Below, piece by piece: positions 16,720 to 24,210 of a DNA stretch of 53,176 bases (positions are counted from its first letter, which is position 1; every line of letters begins with the position of its first letter). A program made the translations under genes and the position numbers. Below the pieces are notes generated by a model. The model made no database searches. It was given only the letters and a program-made list of their open reading frames with translations, and was not told the origin of the DNA. The DNA comes from AC-32 sp035624425 (GTDB lineage: Bacteria > Actinomycetota > Thermoleophilia > Gaiellales > Gaiellaceae). The stretch is from the NCBI GenBank assembly GCA_035624425.1, contig DASPRN010000071.1, positions 1-53,176 of the forward strand, in the 5' to 3' direction.

Positions 16720-16767
16720 CACAGGAGCCATCAGCCGAACGGCGGTCGAGGGCGAGCTCCATCGCCC
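16720..16767 (-). promoter_or_regulatory. Fluoride (crcB-motif) riboswitch with translational switch
   Basis: On the - strand the aptamer reads GGGCGA-TGGAGC-TCGCCC (16767-16750), a small CCG/CGG stem (16745-16735) and the conserved CTGATGGCTCCTGTG (16734-16720). GGAGC (16760-16756) can pair with GCTCC (16728-16724), the long-range pairing of crcB-motif aptamers. CTCCT (16727-16723) is also complementary to the crcB Shine-Dalgarno AGGAG (16714-16710), so the two pairings exclude each other: without fluoride the SD is hidden, with fluoride it is freed. The mechanism is inferred; the aptamer match is by known consensus. Confidence 0.88.
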
Positions 16768-16792
16768 GAAGCGAGCGCGCAGTATAGGCGGC

Positions 16793-18079
16793 TCAGGCCG
16801 AGGTGCCGACGGTCGCCACGTCGGCGCCGGCAGTGTCGTTGCCGTCGAGGAGGTTGAAGGCGACGAGCCAGTCGCGCAGGAGCCTCGGCATCAGGAAGTT
16901 CCGTCGCACGTACTCCTTCCCCCGCAGCGCGCGCTGCCGCCCGGCCGCCGGGTCGCCGAGGATCTCGAGGCAGGCGCGGGCGCACTCCTCCGGCGAGGCC
17001 GGGTCGACGAGCCACCCCGTCTCGCCGTCCTGGATCTGGGCGACGATCCCGCCGACGCGGCTCGCGACCACCGGCCGCGTCTTCCAGAGCGCCTCGGTCA
17101 CGGTCAGGCCGAACCCTTCGCGGATCGACTTCTGGATCACCGCCGCCGAGACGACCTGGAAAGCGTTGACCTCGACCGAGCCGATGTTGTTCAGGTTGGA
17201 GAGGATGTAGACGTCGGGGTCGCCGGCCGCGTAGGCGACCGTCTGGCTGTAGTAGTCCCAGCCCTCGGGGTCGTCGTGGGCCATCGAGCCGACGAGCGCA
17301 AGCTGCACGTCGGGCCGGTCGGCCTTCACCGCCCGGTAGGCGTCGATCACGCCGAGCGGGTCCTTCCACGGGTCGAAGCGAGAGACCTGGGTCAGAAGCG
17401 GGCGCTCGACGTCGACGCCGAACTGGTCGACGATGTAGGAGGCGTCCTCGGCCGAGAGCGCCATGTTCTTCGACGTCAGCGGGTCGATCGCCGGCGGCCA
17501 GATGAAGGCGCGCGGCAAGCCTGCCATCCGCGGCACGTACTCGGGCATGTGGAAGACCGCCGCGTCGTAGCGCCGCAGCCACGGCAGAAGGAAGTCGAGC
17601 ACCTGTCCGTTCGGCTGCGAGAGATCGATGTGGCAGCGCCAGATCCAGCGCGCGTCGCTGTCCGGGAAGCGCTCGATCACCCCCGCCGGCTGCGGGTCGT
17701 GGACGATGACGAAGTCGTAGTCGTCCTCGAGCTCGTCCGCGTTCAGCGCGTTGTAGCGGCGAAAGACCTTCTCCTGCTCCCCGGTCAGCCCCATCGGATC
17801 GCCCTGCAGCGCGTTGTGAATCGTCTTCGTGACCGCGAAGAACTCCTCGGCGCCGCCGATGATGCGCCACTCGACGTCGAGGCCGGCGTCCTTCATCAGC
17901 GGCACGAGCGCGTAGTTGATCTCCGCCACGCCGCCGCCGAAGGCCGTCGCCGAGAGATGGAGGACGCGCCGGCCGGCCAGCGGCTCCGCGAGCCTGCGGA
18001 TCTCCTCCATCAGGCCACGAGTGGCGATGGTGGCGTAGTCGCCGAGCGACTTCTGTCCGACGTTGACGAGCTGAAGCAT
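16793..18079 (-). CDS. treT: Trehalose glycosyltransferring synthase-like GT4 enzyme (TreT)
   Basis: 428 aa, ATG start. TreT joins NDP-glucose and glucose directly to trehalose. Family hallmarks are LHLSATAFGGGVAEI near residue 42, VIVHDPQPAGVI, SRFDPWKDPLGVIDAY and the nucleotide-binding Glu region QKSIREGFGLTVTEALWKTRPVV. It lies just upstream of the fluoride cassette and two genes from the frameshifted otsA, so it could keep trehalose synthesis going without otsA/otsB. Related GT4 enzymes make other disaccharides, so the product is probable rather than proven. Confidence 0.88.
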   Translation of the reverse strand: MLQLVNVGQKSLGDYATIATRGLMEEIRRLAEPLAGRRVLHLSATAFGGGVAEINYALVPLMKDAGLDVEWRIIGGAEEFFAVTKTIHNALQGDPMGLTGEQEKVFRRYNALNADELEDDYDFVIVHDPQPAGVIERFPDSDARWIWRCHIDLSQPNGQVLDFLLPWLRRYDAAVFHMPEYVPRMAGLPRAFIWPPAIDPLTSKNMALSAEDASYIVDQFGVDVERPLLTQVSRFDPWKDPLGVIDAYRAVKADRPDVQLALVGSMAHDDPEGWDYYSQTVAYAAGDPDVYILSNLNNIGSVEVNAFQVVSAAVIQKSIREGFGLTVTEALWKTRPVVASRVGGIVAQIQDGETGWLVDPASPEECARACLEILGDPAAGRQRALRGKEYVRRNFLMPRLLRDWLVAFNLLDGNDTAGADVATVGTSA

Positions 18080-18091
18080 GAGGGTGGCGTA

Positions 18092-18107
18092 GGCGCGGGG
18101 CCGCGCC
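18092..18107. repeat. GC hairpin in the treT leader
   Basis: GGCGCGG-GG-CCGCGCC is a perfect palindrome with 7-bp arms, 12 bases upstream of the treT ATG on the - strand. A TAGTTAT sequence just upstream could serve as the -10, placing the hairpin in the 5' untranslated RNA, where it might limit ribosome access. Its regulatory role is speculative. Confidence 0.45.
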
Positions 18108-18152
18108 GAGGATAACTAGTCGGTCAGAAGCCTCACGAACCTGAGCCGGATC

Positions 18153-19361
18153 CTATGGCTTGCCGGTTCGCTCGGACAGGCGCACGGGCACCTCGATGCG
18201 CTTGCCGTCCCGGACGATGGTGAAGTGCACGAGCTGACCCGGGGAGAGCCTGTCTGTGACAATTCGCACAACATCCTCGGAGCTGCGGACCGGGAGGTGA
18301 TCGATCGCAATGATCACGTCCGAGCTCTTCGGGAAGTCGACACCGAGGTACGAACCGAGGGTTCCGTCGGCCTGTAGGTGTGCCGCGGCGGCGGGCGAGT
18401 GCGGCTCGACCTTCGTGATCGCAGCGCCCCGGTCGACGGCATAGCCGAAATGGCGAGCCATTGCGGGGGTCAGATCGGTGGTCACGACGCCCACGAACGC
18501 GTACGAGACGGCGCCGTTCGCGATCAGCTGCTGGAGCGAGCGGCGTGCCGAGTTGATCGGCACGGCGAACCCGACGCCCTCGGCGTTTCCGGAATCGCTG
18601 CGGATCTGCGCGTTGATCCCGATCACGCGCCCGCGCGCATCGAACAGCGGCCCGCCGGAGTTGCCGTGGTTGATCGGCGCGTCCGTCTGGATGGCGTCGA
18701 CCAGCGAGAAGTTGGAGGTGAGCGAATCGATCGAGCGGTGGATCGCCGAGACGACGCCTACGCCCAGCGAGTCCTCGTTGCCGAACGGGCTCCCGATTGC
18801 AGCCACCGGCTCGCCGACGACGATGGCGGCCGAGTTGCCGAGCGGGACGGGATCGAGCGCGCGCCCGGATGGATCGACCTTCAGCAGTCCGACATCGTCG
18901 AACACGTCCCAGCCGACGACCTTGGCCGCGACCCGGTCGCGGTCCTGGAACTCGACGTAGACCCGGTCGGCGGCGTGGACGGCCGCGCCCTCGCCGGCGT
19001 TCGTGATCACGTGCGAGTTGGTCAGGATGTAGCCCTTCTTCGAGACGACGAAGCCGGAGCCCTGGGCGATGCTGGCTCTGGCCGGATCGCTGCCGAACTC
19101 GGAAAAGATGGTCACGACGCCCGGCGCGCGGACGGCGTAGATGCGGCTCGGGTCGAAGCCGTTGCCGGCCAGCGGCCTGGCGTCGGACTCGACGGCCGCC
19201 GGAACCGCGGACGCGCTGTCGGGAAGCAGTGGCGAGGCGCGGAAGACGGTGGTCGCCGAGCGCGGGCCGACCCAGCCGGCCAGCCTTCCGGTCGTCAGCG
19301 CGGCGGCGCCGCCCACGAGGGCGCAGACGACTGCGAGAGCGGCGAGCCAAGCTGGGCGCAC
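18153..19361 (-). CDS. HtrA/DegP-like trypsin-type serine protease with PDZ domain (S1C)
   Basis: 402 aa, GTG start. A signal anchor at about residues 5-22 places the enzyme outside the membrane. The catalytic triad is intact: His117 (TNSHV), Asp156 (DDVGLL) and Ser235 (HGNSGGP). A PDZ domain occupies the last 110 residues or so. Such proteases degrade or sense misfolded envelope proteins. It follows a two-component system on the same strand (46-bp gap), which suggests envelope-stress control. TACAGT ends 9 bases before the GTG, so a separate leaderless transcript is also possible. Confidence 0.94.
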   Translation of the reverse strand: MRPAWLAALAVVCALVGGAAALTTGRLAGWVGPRSATTVFRASPLLPDSASAVPAAVESDARPLAGNGFDPSRIYAVRAPGVVTIFSEFGSDPARASIAQGSGFVVSKKGYILTNSHVITNAGEGAAVHAADRVYVEFQDRDRVAAKVVGWDVFDDVGLLKVDPSGRALDPVPLGNSAAIVVGEPVAAIGSPFGNEDSLGVGVVSAIHRSIDSLTSNFSLVDAIQTDAPINHGNSGGPLFDARGRVIGINAQIRSDSGNAEGVGFAVPINSARRSLQQLIANGAVSYAFVGVVTTDLTPAMARHFGYAVDRGAAITKVEPHSPAAAAHLQADGTLGSYLGVDFPKSSDVIIAIDHLPVRSSEDVVRIVTDRLSPGQLVHFTIVRDGKRIEVPVRLSERTGKP

Positions 19362-19370
19362 GGCTGACGC

Positions 19371-19376
19371 ACTGTA
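19371..19376 (-). promoter_or_regulatory. Probable -10 element of the HtrA-like protease gene
   Basis: TACAGT on the - strand ends 9 bases before the GTG at 19361, in the short gap after the histidine kinase. No ribosome binding site is seen before the GTG, consistent with a leaderless transcript. Confidence 0.4.
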
Positions 19377-19407
19377 GCTGCGACCGGCACGGCCGCCATC
19401 CCCGTTT

Positions 19408-20829
19408 TCACGGTAAAACGGTCTGGAGCTCCCGCGAGTGCGGCAACGGAGCGCGCGCCGCCGGAAGGATCAGCGTGAACGTCGTCCGGCCGCCGCCCGA
19501 TCTCAGCTCCAGCGCGCCGTCCATCAACTCCGCGAGCTGCTTTGCGATCGCCAGGCCCAGGCCGCTACCGGAGGCGCGGGTGCCGTCGAGCCGGTAGAAA
19601 CGCTCGAACAGCTGCTCCCGCTGCTCCGGCGCGATCCCGCCGCCCTCGTCTTCGACCTCGAGCAGCGCATTGTCGCCGCTGGTCGAGGCGCGAACCCACA
19701 CCGGAGTGCCCCCCGGCGTGTGCAGGAGCGCGTTCTCGACCAGGATCCGGCCGATCTGGAGCGCGCGCAGCTCGTCGGCTGCTGCGACCACGCCTTCCCT
19801 GCCGGAAGGCTCGAGGACGTGCTCCGAGGCCCGCGCAGCCGGCCCGAACTCCTCGACGAGCTCCTCGGCCAGCGCAGAGAGGTCGACAGGCTCGCGCTCG
19901 ACCGTCATCCGGCCCGCGTCCAGCCGCGAGAGGTCGAGCAGGTCGGAGGCGAGCTTCGTCAGGCGCGTCACCTGCTCGCGCATCGAGTCGAGGAACTCCA
20001 GCCGCGTCTGCTCGTCCATGTCGCCGTCGTCCATCAGCTCGAGAAACCCTGCGAGCGAGAACAGCGGCGTTCGAAGCTCGTGGGAGGCATTGGCCACGAA
20101 CTCGCGCCGCGCGTCGTCGAGCTGTGCCAGTCGCACGCGCATCCGCTCGAAGGCGACCGCGAGATCGCCGAGCTCGTCCCCGCCGCTGTCGCGAACCGGC
20201 TCGTCGAAGCGCCCGCCCGCGATTCGCTCTGCCGCCTGTTCGAGGCGCCGGATCCGCCGCGCGAAGATCCAGGCGCCGCCGTAGCCGAGCAAGAGCGAGA
20301 TCAAAAGCGCCGCGGCGGCCGACTGCAGCACACGCCGCTGCACGAGGTGAACGCTGCCGAGCTGGCTGTCGAGGGAGTCGCTGAGCATCAGCACGTAACT
20401 CCCCGTCCCGTTCACGTACGGGGCGGCCACTTCCGCGTACTGCTTCTCGCCATGCCTGACGGTTCCGGACTCCAGGTGCCCGTTGGCAAGCGCCCTGGCG
20501 GCGAGCGGATCGTTGGTGAACTGGGCTCCCGACGAGCTCGAGTCGGCGATGGGGCCGGTCAGCGTCGACGGAAGAACCGCAACCCGGGCGCCGATGTCGC
20601 GCGATTCCGTGTCTGCGAGGTTCTGCAGCGCCGGGTACACGACCGTGGCCTTCACCACCTGCCCGCGGAGATCGCGGGCTGCACGGCTCAGCTGGGCCAG
20701 GCGCGCGTTCTCGAGACGGCTTTGCAGCGAGGGAACGACCGCGAGATAGACGATTCCGAGGCTGATGCCGACGACCAGTACGAGAGCCAGGCTGAGCCGC
20801 GTTCCGACGCTGTGGAAGAAGCGGCTCAC
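19408..20829 (-). CDS. Sensor histidine kinase (HAMP-HisKA-HATPase)
   Basis: 473 aa, GTG start overlapping the response regulator stop (GTGA). Layout: membrane segment at about 12-31, an extracytoplasmic sensor region of about 135 residues, second membrane segment at about 169-190, HAMP to about 240, phosphoacceptor His250 in NASHELRTPL, N-box VENALLHTPGG, DEGGGIAPEQ and GSGLGLAIAKQL ATP-binding boxes. All catalytic parts are present. The sensor region has no recognised domain. The partner is the OmpR-type regulator immediately upstream. Confidence 0.95.
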   Translation of the reverse strand: MSRFFHSVGTRLSLALVLVVGISLGIVYLAVVPSLQSRLENARLAQLSRAARDLRGQVVKATVVYPALQNLADTESRDIGARVAVLPSTLTGPIADSSSSGAQFTNDPLAARALANGHLESGTVRHGEKQYAEVAAPYVNGTGSYVLMLSDSLDSQLGSVHLVQRRVLQSAAAALLISLLLGYGGAWIFARRIRRLEQAAERIAGGRFDEPVRDSGGDELGDLAVAFERMRVRLAQLDDARREFVANASHELRTPLFSLAGFLELMDDGDMDEQTRLEFLDSMREQVTRLTKLASDLLDLSRLDAGRMTVEREPVDLSALAEELVEEFGPAARASEHVLEPSGREGVVAAADELRALQIGRILVENALLHTPGGTPVWVRASTSGDNALLEVEDEGGGIAPEQREQLFERFYRLDGTRASGSGLGLAIAKQLAELMDGALELRSGGGRTTFTLILPAARAPLPHSRELQTVLP

Positions 20830-21521
20830 GGGCTTCGGAAGCGGTAGCCGACGCCGCGCACAGTGAGGATGAACTCCGGCTCGGCCGCGTCGCTCTCGAG
20901 CTTTTCGCGGAGGTGCCGGACGTGCACGTCGATCGTGCGCGGCTCGCGATAGTCCGAGCCACCCCAGAGCGCCTGCAGGAGCTGCTCGCGCGTGTAGACG
21001 CGACCCGCGTGAGAAGCCAGCGTGCGCAGCAGCTCGAACTCGACGTACGTGAGCTGGACGTCATGGCCCTTGGCGCTGACCTCGCGCCGGGCGAGGTCGA
21101 TCGTAAGGCCGTTGTTCCGGATCTGCTCCTCGCCGGCCCCCGCAGGCGCCGTCGCGGCACGGCGCAGGAGCGCGCGCACACGGCTGCGGAACTCGCGAAT
21201 CGAGAACGGTTTCGTGATGTAGTCGTCGGCCCCGAGCTCGAGGCCAAGCACCTTGTCCAGCTCGTCGTCGCGCGCCGTGAGCATGATGATCGGCACGGCG
21301 CTCGAGGCGCGGAGCCGCTTGCAGACCTCCAGCCCGTCGAGCTTCGGCAGCATCAGGTCCAGCACGACCAGGTCGACGTGCTCGCGCTCGAACCGCTCGA
21401 TCGCCTCCTGGCCGTCACGCGCCTGGAGCACGCGGAAGCCGTCGCGTTCGAGAGGGTAGGCGAGGAGCTTCTGAACCGCGTCCTCGTCGTCGACGAGCAG
21501 AATGGTCGAGGAATCTGGCAT
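20826..21521 (-). CDS. OmpR/PhoB-family response regulator
   Basis: 231 aa from ATG 21521; the open frame extends further upstream only as antisense of the next gene. Receiver domain with acidic pair Asp11/Asp12, phosphorylated Asp55 (VVLDLMLPK) and Lys104 (ITKPF), then a winged-helix DNA-binding domain (SHAGRVYTREQLL, RTIDVHVRHLREKLE, TVRGVGYRF). First gene of the regulator-kinase-protease group. A TATAGT -10 and an inverted repeat lie between it and the divergent M28-like gene. Confidence 0.95.
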   Translation of the reverse strand: MPDSSTILLVDDEDAVQKLLAYPLERDGFRVLQARDGQEAIERFEREHVDLVVLDLMLPKLDGLEVCKRLRASSAVPIIMLTARDDELDKVLGLELGADDYITKPFSIREFRSRVRALLRRAATAPAGAGEEQIRNNGLTIDLARREVSAKGHDVQLTYVEFELLRTLASHAGRVYTREQLLQALWGGSDYREPRTIDVHVRHLREKLESDAAEPEFILTVRGVGYRFRSP

Positions 21522-21543
21522 CGGCAAGTGCCTGCCGGCGCTG

Positions 21544-21564
21544 GTAGGTCTGCCACCTACTATA
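21544..21564. promoter_or_regulatory. Divergent promoter with inverted-repeat operator candidate
   Basis: In the 51-bp gap between the response regulator (left) and the M28-like gene (right), GTAGGT-N5-ACCTAC forms an inverted repeat at 21544-21560. It abuts TATAGT on the - strand (21564-21559), 37 bases before the regulator ATG, and overlaps TACTAT on the + strand (21558-21563), 9 bases before the M28 ATG. A protein bound here could control both directions; the regulator itself is the obvious candidate. Confidence 0.5.
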
Positions 21565-21572
21565 GCCAGGGT

Positions 21573-23465
21573 ATGGCGGCGCTCCCGCCCCGTCCTGCGC
21601 GGCGCCGACCGCGGCCCGGCTCGCTCGAGCGCCCCGTCAGCGGCAGGCTCTACCGCGGCACCTGGCTGCTCGTCGGCATCCCGCTCCTGCTCGCAACCTT
21701 CACCGTGAGGAAAGCCGCGCCGCTGCCGGTGCCCCAGCCGTCGCTGCCGGCGACCTTCGACCGGGTTGGCGCGCTGACGCTCGCGAGGGAGCTCTCCGGG
21801 AACTACCCCGACCGCGTGCCCGGCACGGCGGGCGCCGCCGGCGCCGTCGCCTGGTTCGCCCAGCAGCTCGCGCCTTACGGGCTTCGACCCGTCGCCGACC
21901 GCTTCCGCGCCGACCTCCCGGGCCGCGGGACGCAGACGCTCGTCAACCAGGTGCTCACGATCCCGGGGCGGCTGCCGAGCGAGATCGTCCTGATGGCCCA
22001 TCGCGACGACAACGGAACGGGGCCGGGAGCCAACGACAACGCCTCGGGGATCGCGGCGCTTCTCGAGCTCGCCCGTTCTTACGGGACGCCGGTCGCCGCG
22101 CCGGGTAGCCGGGCACTGAGCCCGCTGCACACCCTGGTCTTCGTCGCGACCGACGGCGGCGCCTTCGGCGCGCTCGGCGCCCGGCACTTCGCGGCCACGC
22201 ACGAGGGGCACGTGCTCGCAGTGGTGGACCTCGCCGCGATCGCCGCGCGCGCTCCGCCGCGCCTCGTCCTCGCCGGGACGGAGCCTCGACTCGCGTCGCC
22301 CGGAATCGTCGAGACCGCCTCCGAGCGGATCCTCGAACAGACCGGCGCACGGCCGCACCGCGCTTCCGCGCTCGCACAGCTGATCGACCTCGCCTTCCCG
22401 TTCACGCTCCACGAACAGGGGCCGCTGCTGGCCCGCGGCCTGCCTGCGTTGACCCTGACCACCGGCGGCGAGCGGCCGCCGTCGGCGTTCTTCGACCGCC
22501 CTTCCCGACTCGATGCGAACCGCCTCGGCGAGCTCGGCCGCGCCGCGCAGCAGCTCCTGAGCTGGCTCGACTCGGGAGTCGAGCTCGCGCCGGGAACGGC
22601 GAGCTACGTCTACTTCGGGCCGCGGATCCTGCCGGGCTGGGCGATCGAGTTGGTCCTGATCGCAGCTCTGGCCCCGTTCATGGTCGCCGCGGTCGATCTC
22701 TTCGCGCGTTGCCGGAGGCGGCACATTCCGCTTGCGCCCGCCCTGCGGAGCTACCGCAGCCGCGCCGGCTTCTGGCTCTGGACGGTCGCGATCTTCGAGC
22801 TGTTCGCGCTGGCCGGCGTCTGGCCGAGCGCACCCGCGGTGCCGCTTCCGCCCGACAGCTCACCGGCCAGTCACTGGCCGGTCCTCGGCCTGATCGGGCT
22901 CGCGCTGCTGGGCGGGATCGGCTGGCTCGTCACCCGGGAGCGGCTGCTCCCCCGCCGGCCGGTCTCGCCGTCCGAGGAGCTGGCCGGGACGGCGGCGGCG
23001 CTGCTCGCCCTCGGCGTCGTCGCGCTGCTCGTCGTCGCAACGAACCCGTTCGCGCTGATCTTTCTGCTTCCGTCCCTGCACGCATGGCTCTGGCTTCCGC
23101 ACTACCGCGGGCGACCGTTCTGGACGCGGGCTGCGCTGCTGCTGGCAGGCTTCGTCGGGCCGTTGCTGCTGCTGGGCTCGTTCGCCTTCCGTTTCGGCCT
23201 GGGCCTCGACTCGATCTGGTACGTCGCCGAGCTCGCCGCGACCGGCTACGCCGGCTTGCCGGCGCTGGTGATCGCCGCCGGCTGGCTGGCCGCGGCCGGC
23301 CAGGTCGCAGCGCTCTCGTCCGGGCGGTACGCGCCCTATCCGGACGCGCGCGAGCGACCGCCGCGCGGGCCGATCCGAGAGACGGTCAGGCGAACGGTGC
23401 TTACAGTGAGAGCAAGGAGGCGCAGGTCAGCCTCCGAGGAGCGGGCAATGGAAGGACGGGGATGA
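21573..23465 (+). CDS. M28-family peptidase-like membrane protein, probably catalytically impaired
   Basis: 630 aa, ATG start. One membrane segment at about 30-45, an M28 aminopeptidase-like domain at about 65-350, then about seven hydrophobic segments. The domain keeps AHRDDNG (His143) and GANDNASG (Asp155). The general-base EE pair of active enzymes is replaced by Asp-Gly (DGGAFG, 194-199). The later ligands also look altered: VDLAAIA where NLDM-like sequence is usual, and GGERPPSAFFD where a His is expected. So it may bind but not cut peptides, or need another metal set. Its stop overlaps the sortase start (ATGA). Confidence 0.82.
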   Translation: MAALPPRPARRRPRPGSLERPVSGRLYRGTWLLVGIPLLLATFTVRKAAPLPVPQPSLPATFDRVGALTLARELSGNYPDRVPGTAGAAGAVAWFAQQLAPYGLRPVADRFRADLPGRGTQTLVNQVLTIPGRLPSEIVLMAHRDDNGTGPGANDNASGIAALLELARSYGTPVAAPGSRALSPLHTLVFVATDGGAFGALGARHFAATHEGHVLAVVDLAAIAARAPPRLVLAGTEPRLASPGIVETASERILEQTGARPHRASALAQLIDLAFPFTLHEQGPLLARGLPALTLTTGGERPPSAFFDRPSRLDANRLGELGRAAQQLLSWLDSGVELAPGTASYVYFGPRILPGWAIELVLIAALAPFMVAAVDLFARCRRRHIPLAPALRSYRSRAGFWLWTVAIFELFALAGVWPSAPAVPLPPDSSPASHWPVLGLIGLALLGGIGWLVTRERLLPRRPVSPSEELAGTAAALLALGVVALLVVATNPFALIFLLPSLHAWLWLPHYRGRPFWTRAALLLAGFVGPLLLLGSFAFRFGLGLDSIWYVAELAATGYAGLPALVIAAGWLAAAGQVAALSSGRYAPYPDARERPPRGPIRETVRRTVLTVRARRRRSASEERAMEGRG

Positions 23466-24196
23466 CCCTCAAGCGCAGCGTTCGGATCGCGGGCACCGGC
23501 CTAATCGTGGCCGGCCTGCTGATGCTGGCCTGGGTCGTCGTCGTCTGGCGCTGGCAGGACCCGTTCACCGCGCTCTACACCCACTGGAAGCAGCACCAGC
23601 TCGCGCACAGCTACGAACACCGCTTCGCCGCGTATGCGCCCCGCCCGGTCACGAGGTCCGAGTCGGTCGCAGCGAAGATGGACGCGATCAAGCGCGAGGC
23701 CCGGCGCTACCGGCTCGACTCGCACCGCGGCCAGGCGATCGGCCGGATCCGCGTGCCACGGTTGGGCCTGAAGATGATCCTCGTCAACGGCACCGACGAC
23801 TCGACGCTGCGCAAGGGCCCCGGCCGCGATCTACGCACCTACATGCCCGGCGAGGGGCAACTCGTCTACATCGCCGGGCACCGGACGACCTACCTCGCTC
23901 CGTTCGCGCACATCGACAAGATCCGGATGGGGGACTCGGTAACCCTCGAGCTGCCTTACGGGACCTTCCGCTACACGGTCTTCCGGCGCCGGATCGTCGG
24001 CGCAGACGACCTCGCCGTGCTCCACTCGCACGGCCGCGAGGTGGTGGTGCTGCAGGCCTGCCACCCGCGCTTCTTCGCATCGCATCGCTATCTCGTCTAC
24101 GCGCGGCTTGCCGAGGTGCAGCCTCGGGGTGCGCGGGCCTTCCGCGCGCCGGTGACGGTGCTCGCCGCCGCGCCGCTCGCCGCGGCCCAGGGCTGA
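23462..24196 (+). CDS. Class E sortase
   Basis: 244 aa, ATG overlapping the previous stop. An N-terminal membrane anchor at about 9-29 is followed by a linker and the sortase barrel. The triad is present: His140 (IAGHRTTY), Cys200 (LQACHPRF) and Arg209 (SHRYLV). Class E sortases of actinobacteria join LAXTG-like proteins to cell wall or assemble surface structures. No protein with a sorting signal is encoded nearby. Translational coupling to the M28-like membrane protein suggests a shared envelope role. It converges on moeA with a 14-bp gap. Confidence 0.93.
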   Translation: MTLKRSVRIAGTGLIVAGLLMLAWVVVVWRWQDPFTALYTHWKQHQLAHSYEHRFAAYAPRPVTRSESVAAKMDAIKREARRYRLDSHRGQAIGRIRVPRLGLKMILVNGTDDSTLRKGPGRDLRTYMPGEGQLVYIAGHRTTYLAPFAHIDKIRMGDSVTLELPYGTFRYTVFRRRIVGADDLAVLHSHGREVVVLQACHPRFFASHRYLVYARLAEVQPRGARAFRAPVTVLAAAPLAAAQG

Positions 24197-24210
24197 CCGG
24201 CCCGCATCGC

